From contig LSRX01000688.1 of assembly GCA_001939145.1 (NCBI GenBank), positions 289,500-353,499 of the forward strand: a stretch of DNA of 64,000 nucleotides. Reading direction: 5' to 3'. The number at the start of each line of letters is the position of its first letter. Position 1 is the stretch's first letter. This document shows positions 44,313 through 56,000 of the stretch, piece after piece. The stretch is from Symbiodinium microadriaticum. Taxonomy: Eukaryota > Sar > Dinophyceae > Suessiales > Symbiodiniaceae. The notes beneath the pieces were generated by a model that did not search any database, was not told the origin of the DNA, and saw nothing but the letters and a program-made list of their open reading frames with translations. A program made the position numbers and the translations under genes.

Positions 44313-47300
44313 AGGTGTGCTCTCTCACAGCCACTGCGCCCTTGCAGATCGGAAGCATTTAGGAGCTCCTTGCCGACCTCGCCATCTAGCGAACCTTTCC
44401 AAGCAAGACAGGTCAGAGGCGCAACAGTTCAGGGCAGAAAACCACGGGGCTCGATCCTGGATCCCCTTCCAAGTCCGCTTCGCCGTTCTTGTCCGTGCCG
44501 GCTCGACCCGTTGCGATCTTGTCCAGGCAAGACATCGGAAGCTGAGCAGAACCACCTGGAATGCCCTTGCTCGCCTCGACCTGTCGCGATCCTCTCCAAG
44601 AAGACATCAGAATCATCGGATAAGGATGCCGAAACCAATGCATGCAAACACCGTGCCACTCTGGAGAATCTACCTCGCCCTCAGCCGAATAGGACGAAGC
44701 CCGAAGTCGGCACTGTTTCGGAAAAGCCTGCCTCGTCCAACACGCGCATCGCGTCAGAAACTTTGGATTGAAAAGAGACGTGGAATGCATACTGCATAAC
44801 AGACAATTTCCAACCCAATTCTTGACATCATCTTCTTCAGCTGTTTACCTTGTTTTTGGGGTGGCAATAAAGTGGAAGCTAGCAATTGGTGGGCACAGAC
44901 ATGCATCCAACACTCTCTGTTGATGTACCCAACCTGCCCCCCTAGTCGCACCTGAACCGTTCGACAACGGGTCTGAGAGGGTGTATATTTACCAACTCAT
45001 CCACATCCATCTCCAGCGTCATCCGTGCGACCTTTGGGATTCGCGACGTAGCCACCTCCAAGGCTGCAAGTTTTGATACGACACATGACCCTAACCATTG
45101 CTGGAGCCTTCAGCGAGGAATCCCACTCAAGCTCCCCATTCTCAATTTTTGCTGATACTGGTATGTTATCAAGGGCAAGATCATGCGTCTCCACCACGCA
45201 AGCTAACGCATCGTCATTTGCACAATCCTTGCCGGAAGACGTTAACCGTTCAAGCCAAGAGGTCGCACGATGCAAAGGAGATCCGAACGCAAGATGATGA
45301 TGAGCTTGGCTTTGCTGTTCGGTAAGTGATTCGTGAGAAAACTCACACCTTGACTCGCACTTACAGAACTAGCGTCCCGAACTGATGAACACCTTGATGC
45401 AAGACTTCTCGAAACTCCATGTTGCGCTGCCGATACATCCCTTCCACGTAAGCCACGATTCCAACCCACAGGTGTGCTTGCGACTCCAAACACTGCTGGA
45501 TGGTTTCCCATCGGTCTGCACTCCTGACGAGCTGGAGACAGGACCAGTGCTTCCCACCGATTGATTAACAAGCGCTAAAACCCCGACCTCGCCAGGTTAC
45601 CCGAAACGGACTGACCGAACCTGCACATGGCAACAGAACCACGTCTTTGCAGCCGCCTCCATCACCCCAGGATTGGTGACGACGGTACCTTGCAAAGCCA
45701 TGCTTTTTGCTGCTGCGAGCCCTTCCTTGACGCTCCTTACGCGAAGTTGCGACCACTGATGCTCCCAACCCCGAGCGCAGAAGCCGTTGACAGAAGTGAC
45801 GGGTTCGGGACGGGTTCGGGTAGCTAGGCCTACTATCTACACCTCTAATCTCTAATCAGTTGAAGCCCCTGATGTTGCACCCATGTACACCCGCGTACCC
45901 AAACGCTTTTGCAGCTCTGAATAGCTCGCGTGCAAACCCCTTTCTGTATCACCGCCAAAGCGTTGACCACACGCTTCAGCACCGGCGAAATCCGGGAAAC
46001 ACTGCTGAAGAAATGAATGAAGTCGGGTTTGCAGGCTCCCTACTGTCACTCAGTGGTTCCTCAACATGTTCTTGGATTGAGATAGACATCTCTTGAGCTA
46101 GCGCAACCGTATTAATTATTTTCAGAAGATTCCTTGCACCCCGACTGCCACGCTCCAATAATGCACTGCCTATCTCAGCTGCTGACAAAGATTGGGCAAA
46201 ACACAAACAAAGCTGATCACGATAAACATGCTGTGTATCACCTGCGAAACTCGACAAAGGCACCCTCTGTCTTTTTGTTTGGTTTTGACGGCTTCGGAAT
46301 GCCATTATCAAGACAGGGAATGGCAGCGGAGGGAACAGCAATACTGGCAAGCTGGCAACGGTGCTGACAAGCAACACCTTCGGCGACGACCCTAAACCAC
46401 TGCTAAACCCATTTAGGTGCGAATCCTCTTGACGTCCAGAGTCTACAGCAACACGATTCGTTGAGATCTAAGGTTGCCTCTCTATGTACAGATGGTTGCA
46501 TGTGCACGAATCTCCTTTTTGGCAACGTGCTCAGCAAGCTTCGTCGGCATGACGCCAATCCTCCACGAATGGTTCAACCACGCCCACAGGTTTGCGACTA
46601 TGTCCCAGAACTAACCCAACCAATGAATCATGACTTTCCTCAAAAACGTAGGTGCTAGTACACTGGACGTGTGTCATGTCGGGTTCCAACAACTATCGCC
46701 CAACATGGCCGATGCTGGACCCTTCTTGTCTGACGCCATCCAAACACCCTGGGTCCACAAGCCAGGACGAGCGACGGAGTCGTTCCAGGATCAGCAGTAG
46801 AGCAGCTCTGAGCTTCAAGTTGGACGTGGAGTTTCCGGTCAACTGAGTGGCGCAACTCTGAGGTGGAGGAGCGGAGCAATGCGTTGCCATCCAAGGCACG
46901 GCCATCTCCTTCCCTGCGTCCAGGCTGGTCAAGACGCTTGTGTCCCTGAAGCCCGTCTGTGCCAAATTCACCAAATTGACGTGCAAAAGACAGGGAAGCT
47001 CTGCGAGATGTTTGAGATCCACTTTCTCTGACGCTAACTGATCTTTCCGACGAAGAATCGCTCGTACTGTCGAACATTCCAGTGCAAGGTGCGCCAAAGG
47101 AACGAGGCCAAACACATGGAAGCGAGGCATGGCTTCTCGGAGATCGGAGTCCACAACACCGTAGTGTTGGGAGTTTCAGCGCAGGCCTTTTGTGAGATTT
47201 CCTTGAGCCATGCATATTCCGAACATTCCTCTCAATGAGGATCGACGATCCTGTCCGCATGCTGTTCACGTGGAGACTACATCTCCACTTCCGCTTTCAG

Positions 47301-47600
47301 TTTTCGAATGAATAAGGGCTACTATTGCCTAGATGCTTTGTTGAGAACCTGCGCAAGTACTACTTTCTCCGCACCCCATTCCGCCCCTTCCCGCTGTCTA
47401 TACTACGGAGTTTGCCTACCGGAAGTATGTCGTGAGTTTAGGTCGGAGGTCGGAGCAGATGATGTGCTGATGAGGAAACAAAGTGTGGGAAGCAATGTCC
47501 AGGTGCGCGACCACGGCGGTCCCCGACACGCTGGTGATGCCGACCGAGATGGAGAGCCCAAGAACAGTTCGGCCTGGTGGCGAGGGCGCCAAGCAAATCT
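44313..47600. other. Gene-poor region, nothing recognised
   Basis: Overlapping frames on both strands (for example 44160-44771 plus, 46655-47269 and 46693-47154 minus) carry no domain I can name. The minus frame 46693-47154 is leucine-rich but unassigned. Confidence 0.3.
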
Positions 47601-49910
47601 GAGAAGGAGGCAAAGACCGTCTACCCGAACTTCGCACACCCCAACAACAAGGAGCTTGCAAGGGAGGGCTCTCTCCGTGAGTGAATGCCGCCGTGCCTCG
47701 TTAAGTATGCCAAGGAGCCAAGGAGCTTCACGTGTCCTATAGCTGTTCTAGCTGCGACGCATTCATATGCGCCAAACGTGGTGATATAGGAGTCGAGCTC
47801 ACGCAGGTGCCCAACCACGACGGCTCCCAGGCACTGTTGTTTTCGAGCATGGCTTGCGTGGTGGTGGAGCGAGTCAAGAGCAAGAAGCTGCGTGACGTGT
47901 GGGCTGCTGAAAAAGAGCTGGGCCAGGCTGCTAGGGCCCAGTGATCAGCCTTCATCGGGACGCGGAAAAGTTGGCTAACTTTCGTGACAGAATCGTGACT
48001 CATCACGGAGAGGCACGGGGCAATTTTCAAGCCGCTCCTCGAGAAGACGCGCTGGGAGCTGCGCACCTTCGGATTCGGACCATGCTGATTGGGTACGGGT
48101 ACTGTTGCTTAGAGAAACGGAGGCAATCAAGAATCGGCTGTAATCGTTCCGGTTTTTGGGCAGTCGGCGATACCCGGCACTCCTGGACTCTACGGTGCCG
48201 ATTTACACAAATTGCTGATGGCATGGAGAGCGGTGCAGTGCAGAAGGCTTATGCCGAGGTGAATACGTCCACGGCGGTGAAGGAGCCGGGAAAGAAGCAA
48301 AGACAGTTGGCGTGCTAAAGTCAGGCAGCTCTGGTCCTGTTGCCGGCGGGCCCGAATGCCTACATTGCCTACGTCAACATGCAGAGTTGCACGTTGGGAC
48401 AATCGTGAGCGAACACCTTCAAGTGCGCGGTGTCGAGGCAGCTCACCAGGTCTGTAACGGCTTGAAAGCCCGCCTTGACTGTGCCAAGGCCAAGCTGATC
48501 GAGGACCACACTGGCAGCAGTCCTTCTACACGGGGCGCCGACCCCAAGACGGGAGGAAGAGTGAGGAGTAAAACAAGAAGGAGCATGTCGTGGAGCGCCG
48601 GGACCTATGGGCTGGAGGAGCCAGAGGACACCCAGCAAGCGGCGCAAGATGACCCAGAATCTCCTGTGACACTTCCAACGCCAGTGAGGCGACTGACCAG
48701 ATCACGAGGCAAACCTCAGAACACCGAGTCAGAACCGTGTAGAATGCAGCCTCCCGAGACAGCAGTAAGGCTGCCGTGGAGTCAGCCTATCGGAATGCCT
48801 TGCTGCCACGGGACACTTTATTGCAGAAGAAATGCCAAAGGCAGCAACAAACTGGGCCGATGCGCAACAAGGAGGACCACACCTCGAACCCGTACTGCGC
48901 AGAGAACGACCTTTGCAACGACGAACCCAGACCCAGACATCCTCCTCTACCAGACAGGGTGTTCTGAGGAGAACCTGCCGCAAGTGGAGAGATAGATACC
49001 CTAGGAAATGAAGATGCCCGACGGCATTGACATGTAGCTCTACTTGGTCCGCACGGCGAGCCTTCCAGAGCGGCAGCGAGGACGTGGAGGAAGACGAGTG
49101 GAGGGCCATGAATCCCCAAGCGGAGTGGGCCGGGGCAAAGTGGAAAGGCTATGCTACTCATTCCAGCTGGTTGAGTTCGAGAGCATACACCATGCACATA
49201 TGCAGCGAAGGAGTGCTGGAGCAGCTGATCCAGGTGGTGCACGGTCGTATGGATTGGCAGAGGAGCCGACTCATGGCAGAGCTCGGGTACAAGCAGAGCA
49301 GGCTGAACCCAGCCATCTTCATGCAAGGAGCTCAAGGGCATCATTGTCGCCGAGATCGACCACTTTCTGTGCATTGGGAACAGCAAGCACGAGAAGCGAA
49401 TGCAGTGAATTCGGAAAGCACAAGTGGCCCGAACAAGAAGGGCAGGGCGTCTGGAGGCGGGTCGGCCCAGAGGCGGATTTCACGATCCACCATAGAGGAA
49501 GGAGGAATAATAGAGCCAAGGCTCGTGGGCTTGGTGTGCGAAGGAGGAAAGGCCTGATGCAGTCGCCCGGGCAAGCATTTTTGGCGTCGAGGATGTCGCA
49601 ACTTCGAGCGAAGGACATCGTGGCCTTGAACAAGGTGATCAACGAGGTCCGGAACAAACCGGAGCTCACTTTGAGCTTCGAGCTTTTGCGCTTTGGCCAT
49701 CGACTCGTCACCGACAAACACAAAGACGTCCACCCCCAAGCGCAGTACAAGCTCCTTGGCAGCGGTATCTACATGCTTCTACCAGATCGTCACCGAGGGA
49801 GCAAGCAGGACGAACGAGCCCATTTCAACGCCACTGGCAAGGTTACACGGTTAAACCATGCTGAAGTACAACAAAAGGTTTCTGGTGCCGCAATTGCAGC
49901 GCCCCTGTAA
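47600..49910 (+). pseudogene. Degenerate copia-type pol relic
   Basis: A decayed copia order is visible on the plus strand. HPNNKELAR followed by a Cys pair (near 47.64-47.74 kb) resembles the zinc-binding start of integrase. VGVELTQVPNHDGSQALLFS (about 47.79 kb) resembles the first integrase strand. A charged linker with VTLPTPVRRLTRSRGKP follows (about 48.67 kb). RSRLMAELGYKQSRLNPAIF comes next, then LKGIIVAEIDHFLCIGNSKH (49.33-49.39 kb), where the RT box should be V-D-D but reads I-D-H. SRMSQLRAKDIVALNKVINE (about 49.6 kb) matches the RT/RNase H connection. Frames change several times. It is a dead copy, older than the intact copia element 3 kb to the right. Confidence 0.5.
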
Positions 49911-52811
49911 TTTTCAGATGTGCAGTGCTGTTTGAGACGTGGCCGCATCACTGCAGGGGTCCCTTGGGCTGCAGGCTGCCGCTGCTTTGGGCCGTGCTAA
50001 GCTAAGCTTTGACGGGCGGCAACCGGTGTCATGGATCCATTCCACAGTCAAGGGGGCGCGACGCAGAGGTGATTGAAGCATGCCGACAAGACCCTTAAAC
50101 GAGGAAGTGGTGGGAATGCTCCCCTACTTCTGGAAATCAGAAGCCCCGCCAAGACATACAGGCCAATCAAGCTGCACGTTCAAAAAAAGGAAGTTGGGAC
50201 CAGGAAGGGTTTTTTGAAGGGTCCTTGCATATAGATGGATATCATCCCATACAGCCGACGTGACTTCGCCGCCGGGTTGGCTTCTTCATGTGCTCGCGTG
50301 CTTGCTATTCGAGAATGCGTTCTGCCAACGCAGATCAACGTATGTCAACGAGCACCGACGATTGTGCATTGAATCGGGATGCTGTGTCAGCCCAAATCTC
50401 TAAATTGCAGAGGCGACAGGTGCCTGCGATGGTCCTCTTCCAAGGCCGGCATCTGTTTGTGTTGATGTCCACGCTAGCGGCTAGCGGTTGCCACCTGGTT
50501 GCAATCTGAGTGACGAGGAGGTGGAAGCTTCTTCTTCCGGCGCACGGCTCGGCAATCTCCATGAGGTTCTTTCTTTTGGCACCACATGCTCCTGGAATGA
50601 CGTCTGCAGGTCCTCGGGACGAAAGACTCTTCGTTTCTTTGAGAGGCATGATGCCATGGTCATGCGGTTTGGGTGATTTTGGGTATGTCGTGGTTCAAGG
50701 AGACCGTGGTTTTGCCGGTCTTGCTGACTTGAGGCTCGTCCCTCAGAAACGTACACGTATGTGGACCGAGCACAAGGGCAAAAACTTCGCTCAGGGCACA
50801 ATGTTCTCCCAGCAGCCGATCCGTTCACTTCTCAGCAAAAGTGTCGGCTCCGGTCGGCTTCATCTTTCAAGTTGAGGTGCAGCCAGAGACCAGCTGGAAA
50901 GTTTCGAGGCAGGGCCATGCGAGACCTTTGCAGTGGTTGTTTGCGCCCTGTGCCCCCGATGGCCGTCGTGTCGTCAGCGTTGTCAGGTCTGTCGTGAGCG
51001 CGCTTGAAGCTGGTGCCCTGCTTGATGATTTGATGCTGAGTGAAGCAGACAAGAAGCGGCACTTAGCGACATGTGCGAGCAGGCTGGCGAGAAAGTTTTG
51101 CTCGAACGGACCTCGCGAAAAAGTTTTGGTCTTGCGAAGCACGCCAACGTAGATGAACGCCGGGCCAGGACTTGCCGGGAGGTTCGTGCTCACCAAATCC
51201 TTGCGGTTCAACAGCTGAGCACTCGGACCAGAGTCATCGTCTGCGCTGTGGTGATTGTTTGTATTGTGGCAGGAACGATCCGTGCCGAGTCTGTCGGGAT
51301 CTCCGCCTGTCTCTTAGCGTCTCGAGTCTAGAGTCGAGATGCCGCGGAGTGAGAATGCAAGTATCGACGGAATAATGAATAGATGAACATGCACAAGCAG
51401 ATAAAGATTCCTTTCTTGTATGGTGAGTATTTCATCATTTGTCGTGCATTGTTCGGGCAAGCCTTTCGTATTCTGTGCATGTCGCACGTTCAGCAGCTTC
51501 TTTTTTGACGTATGGTGCAGCAGAGCTCCTGCATGCTGTCAGTTCCAACATGTTCCAACATTGCAGCAACCACTACCCTCAAGAAAGGCTCTTTCGCCTC
51601 TGAGCAGATTGTTCCTATAAACTCTGTTCTGGTCCCAGGTGATCGCATGTGATTTGCCTGCGCTTTTGAACAGTGTGCAGTATTTCTGGAAGTTTGTTTG
51701 CGTCTTGAGCTAGTGGATGTCCTTCACAAGTTCATCCTACAGGGGGCTCAGTGCTTCTTCGCAAGTTTTCTCCTCCAGGGCCACCTGTGCCGATAAGCCC
51801 CAGCGTTTCAGAATCAGTCTCGGAGTGTACAGCTGGCATGCCATAGTCTCAGCCATCCGGTTTCGCTGGGTGCACGTGCCTCGACGTGTAAATGTGTTGG
51901 TGTCGTGGATCACCATGCGCTGTCTAAATCAATGTCCTGGTTATTGATGACTTCGTTGCAGTTGCGTCGGTTTCCAGATCATGACGATGTGCCGATATCT
52001 CGGAGTGTGTCCTGAACTTAGTGTTCAAATGTTCCGTTGCCTTGGCATCCCGATGTTTCGGTGTGGCGGTGTTCCAGTGCTTGGGTCTCCTGTCGTTTCG
52101 GTGCTTCGCCTCGTCCGCGCATCGCGAGATTCCGTCATTGAGTCGGTGTTTCCGGTGTTGTGGTGTTGCCGTCTCCCCGTTACCCTTTCCTGTGTCCTGT
52201 GTCTTGTCGCTTGTGTTTGTGTCCTCAGCTGTCGTGTTGTTTTCACGTTCCAGTGTTTCCAGTGAAGTATCGGTTCCAATTGCGGCATGATTCACAACAA
52301 CGCCTCGCACAGGTCGAGTGCGGAAGTCCTGCTGGCAAAGCAAAGCCTGGTCGACATTATCAGGCTGCCCTGCTGCAATGTGGCGTTGGGGAGCAACTTG
52401 CAACCCTGCTACTGCTAATGAAAATCAATCATGAATCGAAGGTTTTGGTAACAGTGGTCATTGATTGTTCAGGAACAGACACAAGGATGCTGCGGGACCT
52501 GGTTGCAGCCTCTGATGATTGAAGCGCATCTGTACACGCAAGCAGTTCAGAAATCTGTGGAACTGGATTATACCGCAGATCAACAAGCCTCGCCAAATGC
52601 GGAGCGGACACCTTTCAGGAGACTAGACGCATTTGTGTGCTGCTGTCTTTTCCAGTGGGTTGTCCCCAGAATGCCGTCAGGTGTCTTCAGGAAGTCCGCA
52701 GCCCTTAGCCAGTGAGTGGATAAAGTGAGAAGGTGCGTTTCGCCAACTGCTCGGAAGGTACTCCCAACGGCTCCATTATTTTTAGGTTTAGGTGCCTGGC
52801 ATAGCAGCTTC
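49911..52811. other. No gene; cryptically simple GGTGTT-rich tract at 52.0-52.26 kb
   Basis: No recognisable gene. Around 52020-52260 the plus strand repeats GGTGTT, TTTCGGTG, CCTGTGTCCTG and similar G/T/C phrases. The minus strand then reads an artefactual His/Asn/Thr-rich peptide. Confidence 0.4.
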
Positions 52812-52816
52812 TTTCT
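52812..52816. repeat. Target-site duplication, left copy (CTTTC)
   Basis: CTTTC directly precedes the 5' LTR and is repeated directly after the 3' LTR at 62599-62603. Five bases is the usual copia duplication length. Confidence 0.9.
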
Positions 52817-52991
52817 GCTAAACCGAAGGTTTGTGTCACGCATCAACAGCCATCAAGACCCTGCTTTTCCGCCGTCTCAAGATGCCTGAGGGAAGGGATA
52901 CGCGTATGCAGACCAAAAGATCTTGAGCTCTTTAGGTTGCCAGGGTTCTTCACGTTAGATCCAGGCTCCTTGCTACAGCAGCTTTATCGCA
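52817..52991 (+). repeat. 5' LTR
   Basis: 175 bp, starting TGCTAAACC and ending TTTATCGCA. It is identical to the 3' LTR except for A in place of G near 52912 and one missing C near 52860. The LTR is short for copia. It should carry the promoter, but I see no clear TATA box. Confidence 0.95.
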
Positions 52992-52992
52992 T

Positions 52993-53004
52993 TGGTAGCG
53001 ACGC
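52993..53004 (+). promoter_or_regulatory. Primer binding site, initiator-Met-tRNA type
   Basis: TGGTAGCGACGC starts one base after the 5' LTR. TGGTAGCG is complementary to the 3' end of eukaryotic initiator methionine tRNA (ending CGCUACCA), the primer used by Ty1 and many copia elements for minus-strand synthesis. The match beyond eight bases depends on the host tRNA, which is unknown. Confidence 0.7.
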
Positions 53005-53035
53005 AGGTTGACGTAGTGTTCCCTAGTGCAACCTG

Positions 53036-56000
53036 ATGGCAGCTCCGAACTTCGATGATGACTTGTTCGACTTTACTGGCCCAGCCTCTATTGGCGCTGC
53101 ATCTTCGGAGGACGAGAGCGCCGAGAGCGCTTTGCCAGCAGACAGCCCCGAAGGTGCTGGCGCGGCAGTGAATGAGCCGGCCGGGGGGGCAGGTGAGGAC
53201 GCTCCCAGCCACTCTTCTGGTCGGCGAAAGCGGGGAACAAGAGGTGGTGCCAGTTCCAAGGATCAGGCCGGGGAGAAGAAGTGGCGCTCAGGCGCTATTC
53301 CCCAGGCTCCTGGCTTTGACGGTGACGTGGAACGGAACCCCTACTGCCTTCGACACTACAAACGCCGTTTGAATCGTTGGGTTCGCATCACTCGTGAGTT
53401 CCTTCCTCCTGGAGAACAAGCTCTGCGTGCGTTGGAGCAACTGTCCGGGGAGGCCGAGTTGGAATTTGAGGAGGTGCCCGACGACCGCTTCGATAATGAC
53501 AATGGTATAAAGCTCCTGCTTGAGGACTTGGAGGCAGCCTTCGGCGAGCGAGAGATCTTCAGGCAGGGCGGCGTTATTCGTGAGTTCGAAAGCATATGTC
53601 GGCTTCAAGGAGAGAGTGTTACAGCTTTTGTTCGGAGGTTTCAGCTTTTGGAAAGAAAGTTGCAAGACAGCAGAGTACCCAGCTACCCCGAACAAGCCCG
53701 CACCATCAAGCTCCTGGATGGCTTGAAGCTTGACGAGAGAGCAGTGGCATCATTATTGCTCGCTGCGGGCAACAAGTACCAGATGAAGCCCATCCTGGAG
53801 GCCATTCGAGTGCAGTACCCTCCTGGGATGTCGGTAACGGGACTCCCCAGGGGTCTCTCGACCTTAAATTCGAGGTCAAGCAGGGCCTCCTCGAGTCGTG
53901 CATCCTCTTTCAGGTCTTCCTCGACGGCATCCACCCGACGGTCAGGCCAAGCTGGACGATCCACCAGGTGGAGTCAGTGGAACACAGACTGGCAAGAGAC
54001 GATACCAGAGGGTGACGATGATGCCGTGATTCCTGAAGAGGACGTCAACGACTACCAGGCCGAGGAGGCTGAAGAGAATGAGCCCAACGCTGAGATGGAG
54101 TACCAGGAGGATGAGGATGAGGAAATGATCCCCGAGGTCGAGACCTATACCGAGGACGTGCCCGACGGCGAGGTCTCTGCCCTTCTTGCCGCAGCTGAGG
54201 CCCTCACAGTGACTTCAAAGAAGCTGGCCGGCTTGGTCCAGTCCCGCGGCTACTACCAGAACCATGACAACAAGGGCAAGGGCAAGTCCGGCGACAAGGG
54301 CAAAGGCAAGTTTAAGGGCAAGAAGGGAAAGGGGAAAGGCAAGATCTCCTCGTCGAAGGGCAAGGTTTCGAGCAAGGGGACAGGCAAGGGCGCTGGCTCC
54401 GCTGATCGTCAGAGCCGCTTACGCGGCTCGTTGTGTTTGGGCTGCGGGTCGTCAGACCACTGGATACGAGATTGCCCCCATGTGAACACTTACCAGGCCC
54501 AGGTTGCCTCGGCCGATGTGGAGTTGGATCCCGAAGGGACTCCCGTTGTGAATGTGTCCAGCACCTGGATGATCCAGGTGAACGACTTCGAGAGCGAGAG
54601 CGACGAGGAAAAGGACGTTGTGTATCAAGTGCCCAGACCACCCAGCATCCTACTCAGCACTTGCGAAGACGCCTCCTTCTTGATTGCAGATACAGGGTGT
54701 CAAAGGCAAGTTGCTGGTCACAAGTGGCATGTTCAGAAGCAGAGCGAACTACAACTCGTACCTCTACGTTTCCCTGAAGTTTGCAAGTTTTCCTTCGGCC
54801 CCTCACAAGGCGTTCCTAGTCAGGGTCGTTGGTTGTATCCAGCCGGGATTGCAGGGGAGTTGGTGATGCTGGGAGTCAGTGAGGTCAAGGTTGATGCACC
54901 GGGACTTCTTTCGAGACCGGCAATGGAGGCGCTTGGGGCTGTTCCGGATTTGCTGGAGGGCCGTGTCACTTTCAAGGCTCTGAACGGGAGGTCAACAAAG
55001 CTCTACCTCAGCCCATGCGGACACCTAGCTCTTAGGGTTGATGAGTGGCCTGAAGGTGAGTGTGATGTTCAAGCGATGTCAGAGAGTGCAACGTTCGGCA
55101 AGCGAGGTCCACCTGATGTTGTGCATCCCCGTGCTTTTCCTCCCGAGCGTGTCAAGCTTGAAGTTATCGGAAATTCGAAGGCAGCCAAGGCGCTACCGGA
55201 TGCCCTCCAAGACCAAATCCGAAGCTCCTCGATGGCTGCACCGTTGGCGAGCGATCATGAGCCACCTGCTGGAATTTGTGTTCACAACGCAGCAAGCAGT
55301 TCTGATGTACTCAGCAACAGCCTTGAGGCCACGCCTCAAGGACGCAATCCTCCGGCTCTACTTCGAACCCTGCTCAGCGGTAACCATGCTCACGACCCAG
55401 GCTGCCATGGCAGCATCCTCGGCACTACAGTTGAGCAGGTACCCACGGGATCCAGTACGCTGCGACCACACCGAGGGAGCCGGGACCAGAGTGTACGGAG
55501 CCGCGGGGATTCGAGTCAGGATCTGCGACAACTGCGGTTCTCGTTGGGCGCTGACGCCGATGGGAGAGGCCTTGGAAGTGGTGCCAAAAGCGAACCCAAG
55601 CGCGAAGACTCCCTTGGGAATTACGGACTCGCAACGACAGAAGCTGATGTTGCCGGGCAAGGGCAAGGCAAAAGCAAGTCCTCCCGCACCACCAAGCGCG
55701 GCTCCATCGGGAAGGTCGTCACAGCCCTCATCGGGCTACTTGCAGGTACCATCGCAGGCCAAAGCATCGGCGCCACCACCCCCACCATCGAGGATGGCTT
55801 CGAATCCGAATCGGACAATGGCGCTGTTTCGGATGAATGGACAAAGGAGAACGCCACATCGGCAATGGCATGGAAGTACCCCCGCGAGCTCAGACACGGA
55901 GGCTATGAGCACGACTTCGTGGCGGTCCCAGGCGAACGACGACACCATGCCAGCCTGGCAGAGGATTCAGTACAAGGACGGCACGTACATGACCCAGGCA

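Noticed and set aside
51924..52403. Minus-strand frame with His/Asn/Thr repeats
   Set aside because: It translates a cryptically simple GGTGTT/TTTCGGTG tract and has no sign of a real protein.
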